Source: Fomitopsis serialis
Lineage: Eukaryota; Basidiomycota; Agaricomycetes; Polyporales; Fomitopsidaceae
Length of the DNA: 64,000 bases
Reading direction: 5' to 3'
Assembly (NCBI RefSeq): GCF_022376445.1
Contig: NW_025954988.1
Coordinates: 186,001-250,000 of the forward strand
This document shows positions 12,601 through 25,285 of the stretch, piece by piece. Positions within the stretch are counted from its first letter, which is position 1, and each line of letters begins with the position of its first letter. The notes beneath the pieces were generated by a model. That model saw only the letters and a list, made by a program, of their open reading frames with translations, was not told the origin of the DNA and made no database searches. The position numbers and the translations under genes were made by a program.

Positions 12601-15600
12601 CCGCAAGCGGTAAGAGTTCAAGTCATGGAAACGTCCCATAAAGGATGCGATAACGGCCAAAGTCGAGCCAAGATCCATGCTACGAATCTCCTCGAGATAC
12701 TGATCGTTCTCCACCAGCACCTTGAGGATGACAAGGAACTATGCGGAGTTTAGCCTGTGTGCACTATCAGTGTTTTATGTGCCTACCTGTTCGAGGAAGA
12801 GGGCCAATGAATCCCAATCAACTGTCTCGCTGGCCGCTAACTCACGAACAACACTATCGTACGATGTTGGCGCCAGCATGCTTTCAGTGATTGAGATCCA
12901 TACCTGTCTAGTTCCTTGAAGATCTTGGTGAAGAGACGAGGACTGGCTTCACTGCCAAGAGCGTCTCTTGCAGCATCTCGTGTTTGAATGGAGTCAGAGA
13001 CCAGGAAATCGATGAGCCCGCCCAAGAACGAGCTCAACAATTCGGCAGGATTCCGAAGAATCCGCATCTCGTCTGGCAGGAAGAATGGCGCAACATCCAA
13101 CGTTACATCTGACGACTCATCATCGCGCAGACATGCCGAACCAAACGAGGCCAGGAAGAGCGTCAGATTCTGCCACTGAGCGTGTATTTCCTAAAGTGAG
13201 AGTAAACAATCCGGTATACGCTTCAGAAGCAAGACCCTACCTCGTTCGTCAAGGCCTTCTCACCCACTGGAGCGATCCCGGGGTCGACGTCCACAGTGCT
13301 GTCAATCGACCCTTTGATAACCATCTCGTTCAGCGCACACCAGCGCCAGTAGCATTCTTCCCAGACGGCGACGTGTACAGGGGATGTTGACGGCATCAAC
13401 CGCATGAGCCTCCGAACGCGTTTCTGATGGCCAATACGACCTACGTATACGTTAGATGTTACGCTGCTACACGGGTCTCGTCGATATTCTACGCACCGAC
13501 CACGAGGACTTTCGGATCGCCAGCTGTTCGTAAATAGGGTACCGCTTGGCTCGCTCGTCCTCATTGAGCGCATTGGACGCGGGGGCATCAGGCGCGGTCT
13601 CCGCCTGAGCCAGTAGTCGGAGACAGTGTGCAGCCGTCAGAGTGACGTTGGTGTCTGCAGATGTCAATGCAACAAGGAAAGCAATTTCAGCGACAGCGAA
13701 TGCTGGAATGCGGTCTGTATTGATCTGAATTCGCCGAATCTTCTCCTGTATTATGATGTTTTATATAGAGTGACAGGCAGATGGCGAAGCACGTACCGTC
13801 TCCGATGACTTCGTAAAGCGGTAGATAATCTCGTATGCCATGTTGATCCACATACGCTGCGCCTGCAGGTCAGTACGTGCGAGCAATAGGTTCGTACAGA
13901 CAGTAGCGAGTATGGCAGGGCTGTACGAACTATGAGCTGGGAGCAGCGCCTTCGACAGAAAAACTCACGAGACGGTAGCCAACCAAATGCAGCCAACTTG
14001 ATGGCGCGGATGCTCGGGGGGAAGCCGCACCAGCATATCCACCCAGCTACGGAACGTCTTCGCCAGGCTCATCTTGATAGCAGGGTCGCCAGGGGCGTGC
14101 CAACATTCGACGCACACTTTAGTCCATTTCGACTCCTGGCTAACGTCTAGGCCATTGATATATAGCATTGGGTCGGCGCGAAAGAGAGCCAGCAACGAAT
14201 ATGCAAGCAGTTCCCGGTCAGGCAATGTTTCTGACGTGTAACGTTTCGCCTTGGGGCGCAGTGCAGGCTTCTTGATATTGCCCAAGGGATCAACCTCGCT
14301 ACGACGAGTCAAGGAAGCCTAACAACTATGCATCAGTGTTGTGAAACGTGACATACTCGGAATGGCTGACGGCGAGAATAAGAGCGAATCTTTCCGACAC
14401 CGCATCTCGCAAGCTGTCGAGGGGTGGTTGCCAGGGGCATTTTGACGCCTAAGAATCACAATTGAGAATACCAGCAAGGGTAAGAGGTAGGAAATATGAT
14501 ACGAACTTCGTCGATGAGAGTGATACAGGCCTTGATTGCGGATATCTTGACCGCGTCCGATCGCTCAGGCTCGAGGCACAACTGGAATATCGGCGTGACT
14601 TCCTCTTCAGACAAGTATCGGAAGATAGTGACAAGGATGTCGGCAACAATGGCAACGTCAATCTCGTCCGGAAACTCCCAGAAAGGCTTACTCCCATTCC
14701 AGCTGGCCAGGATGCGCTAGAATTTCACGCCTACGGTCAGCGCATCTCCACTCCGGCTTCAAGCACGGCTCACCTTCAGTTCGTGCGCAAGGTCATGAGC
14801 AGTCATGTGCAGTGCGTGTTCAGCATTGTCTTCAGGCCGTATACGAAATGCAGCCCGGCAGGTGTCTAAGCAGCAGACCAAGGCCTCCTCGGACAGTTTG
14901 GCCGTTTGCGATGTCATGTTGCGCATCATGATCTCGTAGAAGTTCCGGTCCTGAAACCAGTGTCAGTGTTTTGTAACAATGTTTATGAAGAAGAACATAC
15001 CCGACGACTCTGGTTGCCCTTGGGAATTGGCATGCCCAAAGAGTTCGACTGGAAGTCGGCCCTCGTTCGTTCGGAGCTGATACATGCTAGGGCAGTGAGG
15101 GTCGGCCACACGTTAGGTTTATGTTGCGCCTCCTGGGAGTCGAACAAGATATCGAAGACTCGCTCAGGTGCACCTTCCATGCGACGGTGGTGACGAATGG
15201 TATCGTTGAACTCCTCAGGGCAGAGGTCAATCCAGTTCCAGATAGCAACACGTAAAGGGATCGCAATTGCTGCTTGCGCCTCCTGCTTCATGTTAAGGAG
15301 CAGCGAGGATAGCTCTGAGGAAGTCGGATTGAGAAATGGTACGTCAGAATGCGAATCGAACAGACTTACCCTGCAAAGCCTGTATAAGTCTTGCTCGATC
15401 GAGTGCACTATGCATCATGAGCTGCAGGTCGATGATGTCGGGATCCGTCTCCGTCGTGCTGGCCAGATAGTGGATCTTGTTGCGTATGCGGGATAAGACG
15501 ATGTGCCAATTTGAGGCGGAAAGGTGGTATACGACGCGCCCCGCAAACTTGGATATGAGTGTGTTGAGAGAGGAGATCGACTTGGACGTTACGACAGATG

Positions 15601-16627
15601 TCTTCTCGTACACGAGTGAGTACTTGGAGGCCTGGCTCGTAGATGTCACGCTAGGTGTGCCAGAGTTCAACGAAGTCGATGACGCGTGTCTCGACCTGAA
15701 CATGCGCGGAAGCGAGATGATATGGGGAGGTAGGCCGGACCCGCCGACATCTACGCTACTGATGAAGTCCGGCGATTCTACGGACTCGAAGTCGTGGTGT
15801 GATGCAGCAAAATCCATATTCGCTGCCGACATCAGTCGATTTCTCAAAGGGGCCGTCTGCCGCAGAAGCAGCACCATCACGCTGAGGATGTACTTGGCAC
15901 AGTTGTCGTCGAGCGGAGGCGGCTCAGCTAGGAGGGACAGGTGCTCTGTCGACCATTGACGCCGTCGACTTTGAGAAGAAAGGGTGCGAGTCTCCGGCGT
16001 ACTCGGCTTCGAGTTCACACTGGCAGGTTCCTTGCTGTTGCGAGAGCCTGGTCTGGTGCCCTCTGGGCGACGCCCCCAGCGCGAAGCCATGCATATAGCG
16101 AGTACCTTGAGGATGAAGAGTTGGGACTGGAGAACCTCGACGCTCCTGTATCCATTGGAATCGGCCTGCTGCCGAGAAGGTGAGACATCCGTCGCTCGTC
16201 CGTCGAAGGGCACACGTACCTTGTTGAGCTTTTCCAATAATTCCGTGAGGGCCCACCCGATGATGTCTAACGAATCGCGCGACAGCTCGACCAGAGACTC
16301 AATAACTTGTTGTAGCGCCTCATCCCCCTCCACGTCCGTGAGTGTGATACCCGAGTTGCACGGTAGCTACAAAGACGCGCATGAGCACACTGAGCTCGCG
16401 TCCCACAGCATTAGACACACCTTGCTCTTCAGCCTGTTCACCAGGACGTATACTACCTTCTGCTGTGGTGTGATAGGTATCGATGAGCTTGAATAGGGCG
16501 CGTTGCTGGAGGAGGGCGCGAGCGATGACGGTCCAGACATGCTATGGTTCGAGCCGTTGCTTTTGTGAACCCGCGACGCCGCGCTCGCGATGTTCTGGGC
16601 GGCCGCCGACGCGCGCCGCGCGGGCAT
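6665..16627 (-). CDS. NF1: Neurofibromin/IRA-type Ras GTPase-activating protein
   Basis: A roughly 10-kb gene with more than twenty short introns. It starts at ATG 16627 (MPARRAS) and ends with TGA at 6667-6665. Exon 1 joins the next as VNRLKSK|LPCNSG, the conserved beginning of fungal neurofibromins. Around 11.7-10.8 kb lies the RasGAP domain. The arginine-finger segment DTALFRGN (Arg codon 11500-11498) and the FLR signature (GAFMFLR|FISPAIVAPE, split by an intron at about 11055) are both intact, so catalytic activity is expected. From about 10.6 to 9.6 kb is the Sec14/CRAL-TRIO-plus-PH-like module (LMTRYEYRDTSSVQG; EPRTRFDEVTMRHTHPMRVP). The remainder is HEAT-like helical repeat (KYIWAEIGRLDSPVVNAVLD). 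The known role of the family is to accelerate GTP hydrolysis on Ras and so down-regulate Ras/cAMP signalling at membranes. Junctions I spot-checked were in phase; I did not verify every exon. Confidence 0.92.
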
Positions 16628-18779
16628 GGCGGGCAATTTGCCTATCGACTGTATGTTCTGAAACAGATTGGGCGAACGATGAGGGGGTCGAGGGGCGAAG
16701 ACGGGGAGGAGGAAGGGGCAGCAGAGCGAGTCGCAGAACGACGCTAGCGCGTCTGCCGACTTACTTAGGGCACAGCTCCTCTGAGTTTGTTGGCGGGCTG
16801 ATATGTAGCTTACGTAAGCGCCTATCATGGTCTTCCCCGTTCCGGCTCATTTGAGTCGCCCTCGGCGCCAGACTTAGCGACGGGCCCGACGCATCGGTAC
16901 GTATGCATTTGCATCCTGTACGTAAACCAAGCACACTGAAACTTTGCTGAAACTCGCCTCGAAACCAACAGCACCGCGGAAATATATGCAGGCGTGTCCA
17001 AGGCGTGTCGTTTCGAAGTTCGTTCTTGCATGCGTTTGTAACTTAGTAGGACTATGCATTTTGAACCATGTCGTGCCTACTGTTTGGCAACTCTTGCATC
17101 GGAACTCTCGGACGGACAATGGTCGACCGAAGCTTCAGCCAGCATTGATGTTGAGCAGGCTGTTCGAAATTCTGAACGAAGCCTGTTTCTGAAATCCTTT
17201 CATTGTCCTTAAGGGCCGCGCCGGGCCCTATCACGAAGACAAAGACTCTGGCGTACGGGTAAATTTACGGGTCCGTGCGTCGGTGACCAGGGCTGCGCAT
17301 GCGCATTCTGAGGTCTCTCTACGTCGATTGGTCTCGGGAGTCGTACACGACTACGTCAAACCGAATTGACCGCCAAATTCAGTTTCATGCACAAAGCTGA
17401 AAAGCTCTGATGGAAAGGTTGCTGAGATTGTCCTCGCAGCGAACACCGCTCTTGAGCGCTCTTGAGCACCATACCTCGCGCCATAACCCTGACGCGAGTG
17501 GATCTGTAGTCAAAGTATGGGGTTACCTTGGGTTGTGTATGTCTTGGCCAGAGAAACTCAATGACACCGACTCGCGCGAGGCTAAAATAAGCATAAGAGC
17601 CTGAGGCCAAACGGAGGATGGGAACATGCTGTTATATACCTGCAAACGAGCGACCGCCAGTGCGTTGGCCCGGGCCCGCCAAAATAGGCGCTGCATAATA
17701 GGCGCTCGAAACGCACCTTACGATCTTTCCTGACTGAGGTGCAGAGAGCAGGTAGCTCTTAGTGCATCTGGGAGTTTAGTAATGTGGTGTGTAGCGATAC
17801 TATGCAGATTCGGACGTTTGCATTACTCTACCAAATTGCATCACCGGTTCAGCGTCAGTAGTCTCCGTAGCAAACCGAGGCGCACCTCCCCGACGCACCT
17901 GTCACTGTTCAGGACTTTGTTAGCTTCACCCGATGGCATGCTAACGCTTTGATCGTTGCAATGCCGTGTAGCATGCTTTGATACCTCGTTGCCAGCTGTT
18001 GACGGCGATGTGCAGTGAAATACAAAGTGCACGGTGGGCGCAGATACCAAAGCGGGCTACCCACGTCGGAACGGAAGGTGGACCCACAAACGCACACATT
18101 AGATTCCATCGCTTGCGCCGTCGACGGCCGCCCACTTCGACGAACACGACCACCATCGACGTCCGTCCGACTTGCATTGCGCACGCAGATAGGTTCGTTT
18201 GCCACTGTGGAGCACGATGAGGTACGACAAGAGAGCTGTTACCGGAAACAGTTAGATCCTTGGCGGAAGGTCGGCAAGAGTGGCGGGTTGGCTACCCCTG
18301 TGCTCCGCCCTAGGTGCCTTTGCTAGCCTCGTGTGGTCCGAGCCAAAAAGGGACAAAACGCGTGGCTGAGCAGGCCGAACGGTCTGGTTCGTAACCAGCG
18401 CAGGAAACTCCGCCACCGCATTCTGCACTCCGCAGTGCTCGCCCGCTTGCCTTCTCTTTCCACTCGACGTGGTCTGCCAACGGCCGGAGAGTCCTCCGTC
18501 TTCTCGACCACTGGATTGTCTTTTGTCGTGTCGCATCGCTGTCGAACTCGTGCCTTCCTATTTCTGCGTCGCTTTCCTCCCAGTTTGTAAGCCCTTGTCG
18601 TTTGCGCATAGCTCTTGTGCTTTTTCATCTCTCCGTGCATTGTCCTTTCTCTCGCTGTCGGGTCCTCACATCGCTCGTCCCCTTTGGCATCGCACCGCCT
18701 TGGAAACCAAGAAACCCCTAGAAAAGAACCTGTCTGCGAGGGCGGCTGCCGCCGATTCCCTCGATCTTCACGCCTCGAC
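16628..18779. other. Long divergent intergenic region (RasGAP / Nam8-like)
   Basis: About 2.15 kb separating two divergently transcribed regulatory genes, so it holds both promoters and 5' leaders. The final 400 bp before 18780 is pyrimidine-rich (runs of CTTTCTCT type), typical of a fungal core promoter or leader. Near 17.68 kb the element ATAGGCGCT occurs twice in direct orientation. A frame open from 18615 continues into the downstream gene, but the ATG at 18780 is the better start. No coding exon or RNA gene was recognised. Confidence 0.45.
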
Positions 18780-21700
18780 ATGTCACGTCCCGATGCGCAC
18801 GCGCACGGCTTCGACTACGCCGCGTACGCCGGACACAATGGACGCGGCCACGGCGACCAGGCGGGCCACGGTGCGCACGAATACGGCGCCGCCGCCCGAG
18901 ACGGCGGCTTCCACAGGGAGAGCATCGGCCGCGACTTCGCGGCGCCGGAGCTCATGTCGCCCAGCTTCTACGGCTCCTCGCCGCCTGTCAGCGCCGATCG
19001 CCGGTCGCTGACGGCGGGGGCGTACCATGGGTCTGGCTTCCCGTCGTATGTGGCGCCCCGCCTCTTCGCGCCGTCACAGGGCCTCGGCGCAGCGGCGGCC
19101 AGTGACACTTGGAACCCAAAAGCAGCCACTGCCACGAATGTCACCAAGCACAACGACGCGGGCGTGACAGCCCAAGTTCAACCGTCCCTCTCCTCCTTCG
19201 TCCACAACCACAACCACACCCCTCCTCCTCCTCCGCGCGGTCCCCCCGTCCCCGACCTCTACAGTTCCCCCCTCTCTGCTACGGCTGCAGCCTTCACCGA
19301 CCGCGACCCCCGCGATCTCTATCTCTCTCAGCGACATCTCCACCAGCAGCCACAGCAGCACCACCCCCAGCCCGCCTCCCCCGCCGCGCAGCTCCAGCAC
19401 CCGAGCCCGCAGTCCCTCCCCTCTCCAACAACCAGTGCAGCCACTACCCGCTCTACACTCTGGTGGGGCGAACTCGAGCCGTGGATGGACGAAGAGTACG
19501 CTAAGCAGGTCTGCAGCATCATGGGCTGGGACCCCCTCAGCATCAAGGTCCCTCGCCCTGCGCCCGACCCCATCACCGGCCAGCAGGCCAACAACCCGGG
19601 ATATTGTTTCCTGACGTTCCCCTCCCAATCCCACGCCGCTTCCGTGTTGTCGCAGATCAACAACAACACCGGGAACCCCATCATTATGCCCAACTCGAGC
19701 AAGCCGTTCTCGCTCAACTGGGCGTCGTCCGTCCCTTCCGCGTCCATGCCACCAGCAGCGCCGGGCCAGACGATCACCCTCCCCAGCGGCCAGAACCCCC
19801 AATACCCGAAAGAGTACAGCATCTTTGTGGGCGACCTTGCCCCCGAGGTGTCCAATTCCGACCTCGTCGCTGTATTCCGCAACCCAGTGCTTGGTCTACG
19901 CAACGATCGGGAGCCTCGCTTCATTAGGCCCTTCCTGAGCTGCAAGAGCGCGAAAATCATGCTCGACCCGGTCACGGGCGTCTCCCGCGGGTATGGGTTT
20001 GTGAGGTATGTGGCCTGCGGCTCCGTGTGACTTTCTCGAAATGACTCTATTGTTCCCCCGAATAGGTTCACCGATGAGGCAGATCAACAGCGCGCGCTAG
20101 TTGAAATGCATGGCCTGTATTGCCTGTCGCGTCCAAGTGAGTGCTATTGAATACCCTTACACGCGGCAGTGGTCTAATGTGGGATATGCAGTGCGGATCT
20201 CTCCCGCGACGGCAAAGTTCAAGCCTGCACCCGGTATGGCAGGCGTTGACTTCTCGCAGATGCCGTTCCCACTTGTTTCGCCGGCTGCGCCGTCTGCACC
20301 CGAGCAGCAAAGCCAAGTCACCGTTGCTTTGCCTCTGCCGAATGCCGCTCAGGCGAAGAGCGTGTCAGCACCGTTGGCGGGTGCTGCGACAAATATGATG
20401 AACGGCGGCAACTTCTCCAATTCGTCTTCCAATGCGTCGTCCTTGGGCTCGGGCACCAGTGCCACTTCGTCGTCGACTCTCGTCTCCGCACCCTCCGAAG
20501 AGGCCATGAAGTTTGTGACCGGTGGCGGGATTCCTGTTGGTGGCAATACCCCGGCGCCGTCCGTCACGGCAGCGTTCGCTGCCGGTGAGCAGGCGTCTGA
20601 CCAGAGCATGGCGCAGAAGTTCAATATCTCCGAGGAATCGTGGAAGCACCACGCACAGGCCCGCGCCATTCTGTCCAACCTCATTGGCCCGAATGGCGAG
20701 CAGCTCACGTCTTCCGATCCTTACAACACGACTGTGTTCGTCGGAGGCTTGTCCCCGCTAATCTCGGAAGACACGCTGAGGACGTTCTTCGCGCCGTTCG
20801 GTGACATTCACTACGTGCGTCCCTTATTTTTTGGCCACTCGTGATTGCCACTAACTGCGTTTTCAACAGGTCAAAGTACCTGTCGGCAAGCATTGCGGCT
20901 TCGTCCAGTTTGTTCGGAAGCCCGACGCGGAGCGTGCGATTGAGAAGATGCAAGGCTTTCCTATCGGTGGCAGTCGAATCCGCCTGAGCTGGGGTCGCAG
21001 CCAATGTCAGTCGTGCATGCATATGTGATGAAAGTTTTCTGACGCAATGTAGACAAAGCAGCCCAAGCAGCCGCTCAAGCCGCGCAGGCAGCTGCCTTTC
21101 AGGCCCAATACCAAACTCAGCTTTCTCAACCGAACGGCACCACATTGACGCCTGAGCAGGCGATCCAATTGTTGGAGAGATTTGGGATCAGCAACTTCGG
21201 CGCCAATGGTGGTGGTCCTTCCAACGGTAGTGGAAGCGACGCTCAACCAGCTCTGTACCCAGATGTCAACGGGAACCGTCAAGCACTCCTGAACGCGTTC
21301 AATCCGTCGATCTTCGGCTCCCGTCCTGAGACGAACTCGGCGCCCACGACCGCGACTGGGTTCTCGCCTTTCTCGCCCGACCCGAACTATCTCAATGAAG
21401 GGGCGAAGAGCCAAGACCCCGCTTCCAACGCGCACCAGCAGCCCTTCTCTAACGGCTCTAACGCGTCCAAAGGTTACCCCGCGTGGTACAACCCCTCTCA
21501 CGATGAGAAAGTCACGAGCGGCAACGGCAAGATCTCCCCCACGTCTGCACTGCACGCCATTCGTCCGCCAAGCACGTCGCAGCGGTTCAATACTCTGCTC
21601 GGAGACCCCTCGTCTGCGTTCCAGAGCGCGCGTTCGTCGTCGCGGCAGGAGGCTCCCATTAGCAGGCCTGACCTTACTAGGAAGGGCTCGCAAACGCGCG

Positions 21701-21840
21701 AGCAGTACGGGCACCACGAGCACGAGCAAGACACAATCCAGGATCTGAACGGAACGCTCGCCAGCCTGGACCTCAACAATAGCCCGGGGATGTGGATGAG
21801 CGGGGACAACACAAACATGCTCACTTCATCGTCGTCCTGA
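18780..21840 (+). CDS. Three-RRM RNA-binding protein, Nam8/Csx1/Ngr1-like
   Basis: Five exons (18780-20005, 20066-20136, 20192-20814, 20870-21005, 21053-21840) give 947 aa in perfect phase. The first ~220 residues are low-complexity (His/Gly, then Pro/Gln-rich). RRM1 begins at residue ~224 with LWWGELEPWMDEEYAKQV. RRM2 begins at ~345 with YSIFVGDLAPEVSNSDLV and ends with RGYGFVRFTDEADQQRA. RRM3 begins at ~610 with TTVFVGGLSPLISEDTLR and contains HCGFVQFVRK. The tail is Ser/Asn/Gln-rich and disordered. The three-RRM order with a WGELEPWMDE opening is that of yeast Nam8/Ngr1 and fission-yeast Csx1. These proteins act in 5' splice-site choice, in mRNA stability and in stress responses. Which of those roles applies here is not decidable from sequence. 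Confidence 0.9.
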
Positions 21841-22390
21841 AGCCGATCTCATGCAACTCGTATGTCGTCCTTGAATTATTTGTCTGTCACAGTCCGTCGT
21901 TCGCTCTGTTTCGTTATGGCTTTGTCCCAACATACCATGTCTTCGTGTTTGTCTGCGTCTCGTCCAATCTCGTCAATGAACCCATTTCTAGGCTTTGATC
22001 CACCCGTTTTCGCCGTTCCCGCCGTTGACTTTCGAGTTTGTCGCGCGCTGTCTCATTCCGCATGCATGGCCGTTACCTTGACCCACACCCCTTACCTTCG
22101 TGCATGTGCGGTATATAGACGTCCATCGCATTGCATCGTACACCTCTTGTTTATCCTCTGCAGCCGTTTCGCGAATCCCTCTCCACTCCGTGCGTTAGTT
22201 GAATAGCAACCATAACAACCTACCGTACCTTTGTCGTTCCCTGTAACATCTGATGGGTTATGTGTATCCCTTGTTAACGAATGGACCAACGTCGTAGTCA
22301 CAAATATTGATCCTGTACATACCTCTACGCAGAAAAGAATGATGATCTCGAATACGTCTATCCGACCATGAATTCGGACGAGTTCTGGAA

Positions 22391-22410
22391 TCTGAGATCT
22401 GAGATCTGAG
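22391..22410. repeat. Tandem heptamer repeat in the eIF3b promoter
   Basis: TCTGAGA occurs twice and a third copy lacks only its last base. The repeat lies about 230 bp upstream of the eIF3b start codon. It may be a regulatory tandem or a simple microsatellite; only its position suggests regulation. Confidence 0.6.
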
Positions 22411-22453
22411 TAGCCACAGCGCCAGCCTGGGACGCTTGCGTGACAACGTCACG

Positions 22454-22473
22454 GTGTGTGATGTGTCACACAC
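22454..22473. promoter_or_regulatory. Perfect 8-bp inverted repeat upstream of eIF3b
   Basis: GTGTGTGA, a four-base TGTG spacer, then TCACACAC. The palindrome is centred about 170 bp upstream of the eIF3b ATG. It could bind a dimeric transcription factor or form a small hairpin in a long leader. No family-specific match is claimed. Confidence 0.4.
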
Positions 22474-22635
22474 AGCCAAAATCTCTCCTCGATCATTCGT
22501 CGTGTGTGCTGCCTCAAAGTCGAATCCGTTTGGGTGCCCTCCCACAAGCCCTCTCTGCATACTCTCACACTCTCTCCGAGAGCCCAAGAGACTTCCGTCC
22601 GCATAAATACGCGAAACGAGGCCACAATAACTACC

Positions 22636-25285
22636 ATGGCACCCAACGGTATAAATGGCGTCCACCATGAGGATGATGAGGATATCGACTACAGTGACAT
22701 CGAGAACAAGTGCGTGTATCGTCTCTGAAGAAAGCCAAGGCTTGAGTTGGAATCCAGATACAAAGTGAAGTTCGAGGAGGGCTTCGACAACATCCTACTC
22801 GTGGATGGTGTCCCAATTATCGACGAGTCCAAGCGAGGCAAGCTTCTCGACAAGATCGCGAAAGAGTTCGGGCGGAAGGGCGCGCCCATCAAACCTGCTG
22901 ATATCTCCGTCCCTTGGAATGCCTCTAACGGGAAGAGCAAGGGGTGAGCAGTTCCCTGCTAGTACGCGCGACAACTGACTGACATCATTGCCATATAAGA
23001 TTCGTCTTCGTTGAATGCAAAAGCGCGAACGATGCCGCGTTCGCTCAGAGTGCGATGGATGGTCACCCGTTCGACTCCAAGCACACGTTCAAAGTCAACC
23101 GCTTCACCGACATTGAGCGGTATGCGAACATAGATGAGACTTATGTCGAGCCGGAGCCTGAGGAATACAAGCCCAAGTACGCCATACACACTTCAGACTG
23201 TCGTTATTCACTTACGGCTGGTCCTGCAGGAACACTTGCGCTCTTGGCTCGGTGATCTTCAAGGCAGGGATCAATATGCGACGTACCGCGGAGACGAGGT
23301 CGAGATTCACTGGCAGGGAAAGCCTTCTCAGTGCGAGGTCGCGTTCAGCAGACCTGTGCGTTGCTCCCTGGTCTTAGTTCGGCCTAAGTTGCTAACACCG
23401 CTCGCAGAACTGGACAGATCTCTACATCTCTTGGTCACCTCTCGGCACGTTCATCGCCACTCTCCACCGACAAGGCGTACAGCTATGGGGCGGTGCATCG
23501 TGGGGGAAGCAGCAGCGTTTTGCGCACCCCATGGTCAAGCTCATTGATTTCTCGCCTTGCGAAAACTTTATCGTTACGTGGTCCAACGACCCTATCGTAG
23601 TGCCCGAGGGCGCACAACAGGGACCACAATTCTTCTCTCCAGAAGATGAGGGCCACAACGTCGCTGTCTGGGACGCCAAGACTGGTAACTTGCTCCGGAC
23701 ATTCCCTACGTCCTACCCCGAGGGCGAGGACACGAAGAAGCAGCTGCAATGGCCTGCGCTCAAGTGGAGTCCCGACGACAAATACGTCGCACGTGTGACC
23801 CCAGGCCAGCAGATCAGCGTCTACGAGCTGCCCAGTATGGGTCTGCAAGGCAAGAAGTCTATCAAAATCGAGGGCGTCATCGACTTGAGTGGTGCCCACA
23901 AGGCGACAAGGATCGTGAGGAGGCTGAGGCTGAGGCGAAGGGCAAGACCACGAAGAAGCCGAGGGAAAACATGCTTGCGTACTGGACCCCCGAGGTGGCC
24001 AATCAGCCCGCCCGCGTTACGCTCATGAACTTCCCGAGCCGAGCCATACTTCGGCAGAAGAACCTGTTCAATGTCTCGGAGGTAATGTGCCCTGGTATCG
24101 CCCACTCCAGGCGTCTCTCATGACTTCGTCTACGTCTAGTGTAAACTCCATTGGCAAAACCAAGGCGACTTCTTGTGCGTTAAGGTCGATCGTCACACGA
24201 AGACGAAGAAATCCATCTTCTGCAACTTGGAGATCTTTCGTGTCCGTGAAAAGGACTTCCCCGTTGAGGTCGTCGAGTTGAAAGGTTTGTTTTGTTGAGA
24301 CTTCGGGTGGTACTACGTACTAAGCGCTGCTGATCTAGACGCGGTAACCGACTTTTCTTGGGAGCCGCGCGGCGAGAGGTTCGCGCTCATATCTAGTAAC
24401 GATCCAAATCTTGCCAATCCGGCACCGGGTGTCACCATCAAGACCGACGTGAGCTTCTACCAGCTTGTACGGGGCAAAGGCGACTTCAAGCTCCTTCGTC
24501 AGTGCATATAACGAAGTCTACATGTGCGGTATTGACGGGCATCACAGGAACACTCTCGACACGGACCAGCAACACTGTACGGTGGTCGCCCCGCGGTCGG
24601 CATGTCGTCCTTGCGACAATTGGTTCCTCTAGCAAGTCAGAGCTCGAGTTCTGGGATCTTGACTTCAACTCGGATGACACTGGTCGCCGGGAAGGCCCCT
24701 CAAAAGAGGAGTGGGGTAGCGTTATCCAGCACCTTGGTACCGCAGATCACTACGGTGTTACCGACGTTGAATGGGATCCGAGTGGGCGTTATCTTGCGAC
24801 AAGCGCCAGTGCATGGAGACATACTGTAAGCAGTCCCCGCAGGGCGTTCGGCTTGACATCTAATATTGATATCTTTCCAGCTCGAGAACGGGTATGCGAT
24901 CTGGGACTTCCGCGGCCAAGAGCTTGAGAAGCACATTCTCGACCGCTTCAAGCAGTTTCTCTGGCGCCCACGTCCGCGCACCCTCCTCACAAAGGAGCAG
25001 CAACGGCTGGTTCGGCGCAACCTTAAGGAGTACAGTCGCCAGTTCGACGAGGAGGACGCTGCCGAGGAGAGCAACATCAGCGCGGAGCTCATTGCACACC
25101 GCAAGCGGCTCGTCGACGAGTGGAACGCCTGGCGTAAGCGGGTCAAGGTTGAGATCGCCGAGGAGCGGAAGAGTCAGGGGAAGCAGGCAGAGCCCGAAAC
25201 TGAGGAAGAGGTCGAGGAGAAGGAGGAGATCGAGCTGTGGGTCGAGGAGGTGATTGAACAGATTGAAGAGGAAGTCGCTGAGTGA
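22636..25285 (+). CDS. EIF3B: Eukaryotic translation initiation factor 3 subunit b (with two apparent -1 frameshifts)
   Basis: The gene encodes eIF3b/Prt1, the scaffold subunit of eIF3 that helps recruit the 43S pre-initiation complex. An acidic N-terminus ([16 protein letters not shown]) leads into an RRM ([52 protein letters not shown]). A WD-repeat propeller follows ([71 protein letters not shown]). The C-terminal helix is [19 protein letters not shown] with a Glu-rich end. About ten exons join with canonical introns, but two faults remain. The junction after EEYKPK (donor at 23177) is one base out of phase with EHLRSW. In the phase-0 exon 23408-24081, which is 674 nt and not a multiple of three, the frame slips at about 23884-23888 between GVIDL and EWCPQGDK. 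Because the gene is essential, assembly deletions are likelier than real breaks. Confidence 0.93.

Larger units (their letters stand above)
21841..22635. other. Intergenic: 3' end of Nam8-like gene and eIF3b promoter
   Basis: 795 bp between two plus-strand genes. The first half is T-rich and probably 3' UTR. The last 250 bp before the eIF3b ATG contain two compact repeats, listed separately, and a CT-rich stretch at 22490-22580. No other gene is visible. Confidence 0.5.

Noticed and set aside
6665..16627. Two separate genes within the RasGAP locus
   Set aside because: GAP, Sec14-like and C-terminal helical segments follow in the canonical order on one strand with short introns between, as in neurofibromin.
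18615..18779. In-frame upstream extension of the Nam8-like protein from 18615
   Set aside because: The extra 55 residues are Cys/Ser/Arg-rich with leader-like composition, and the DNA is pyrimidine-rich promoter or leader sequence. The ATG at 18780 begins protein-like sequence.
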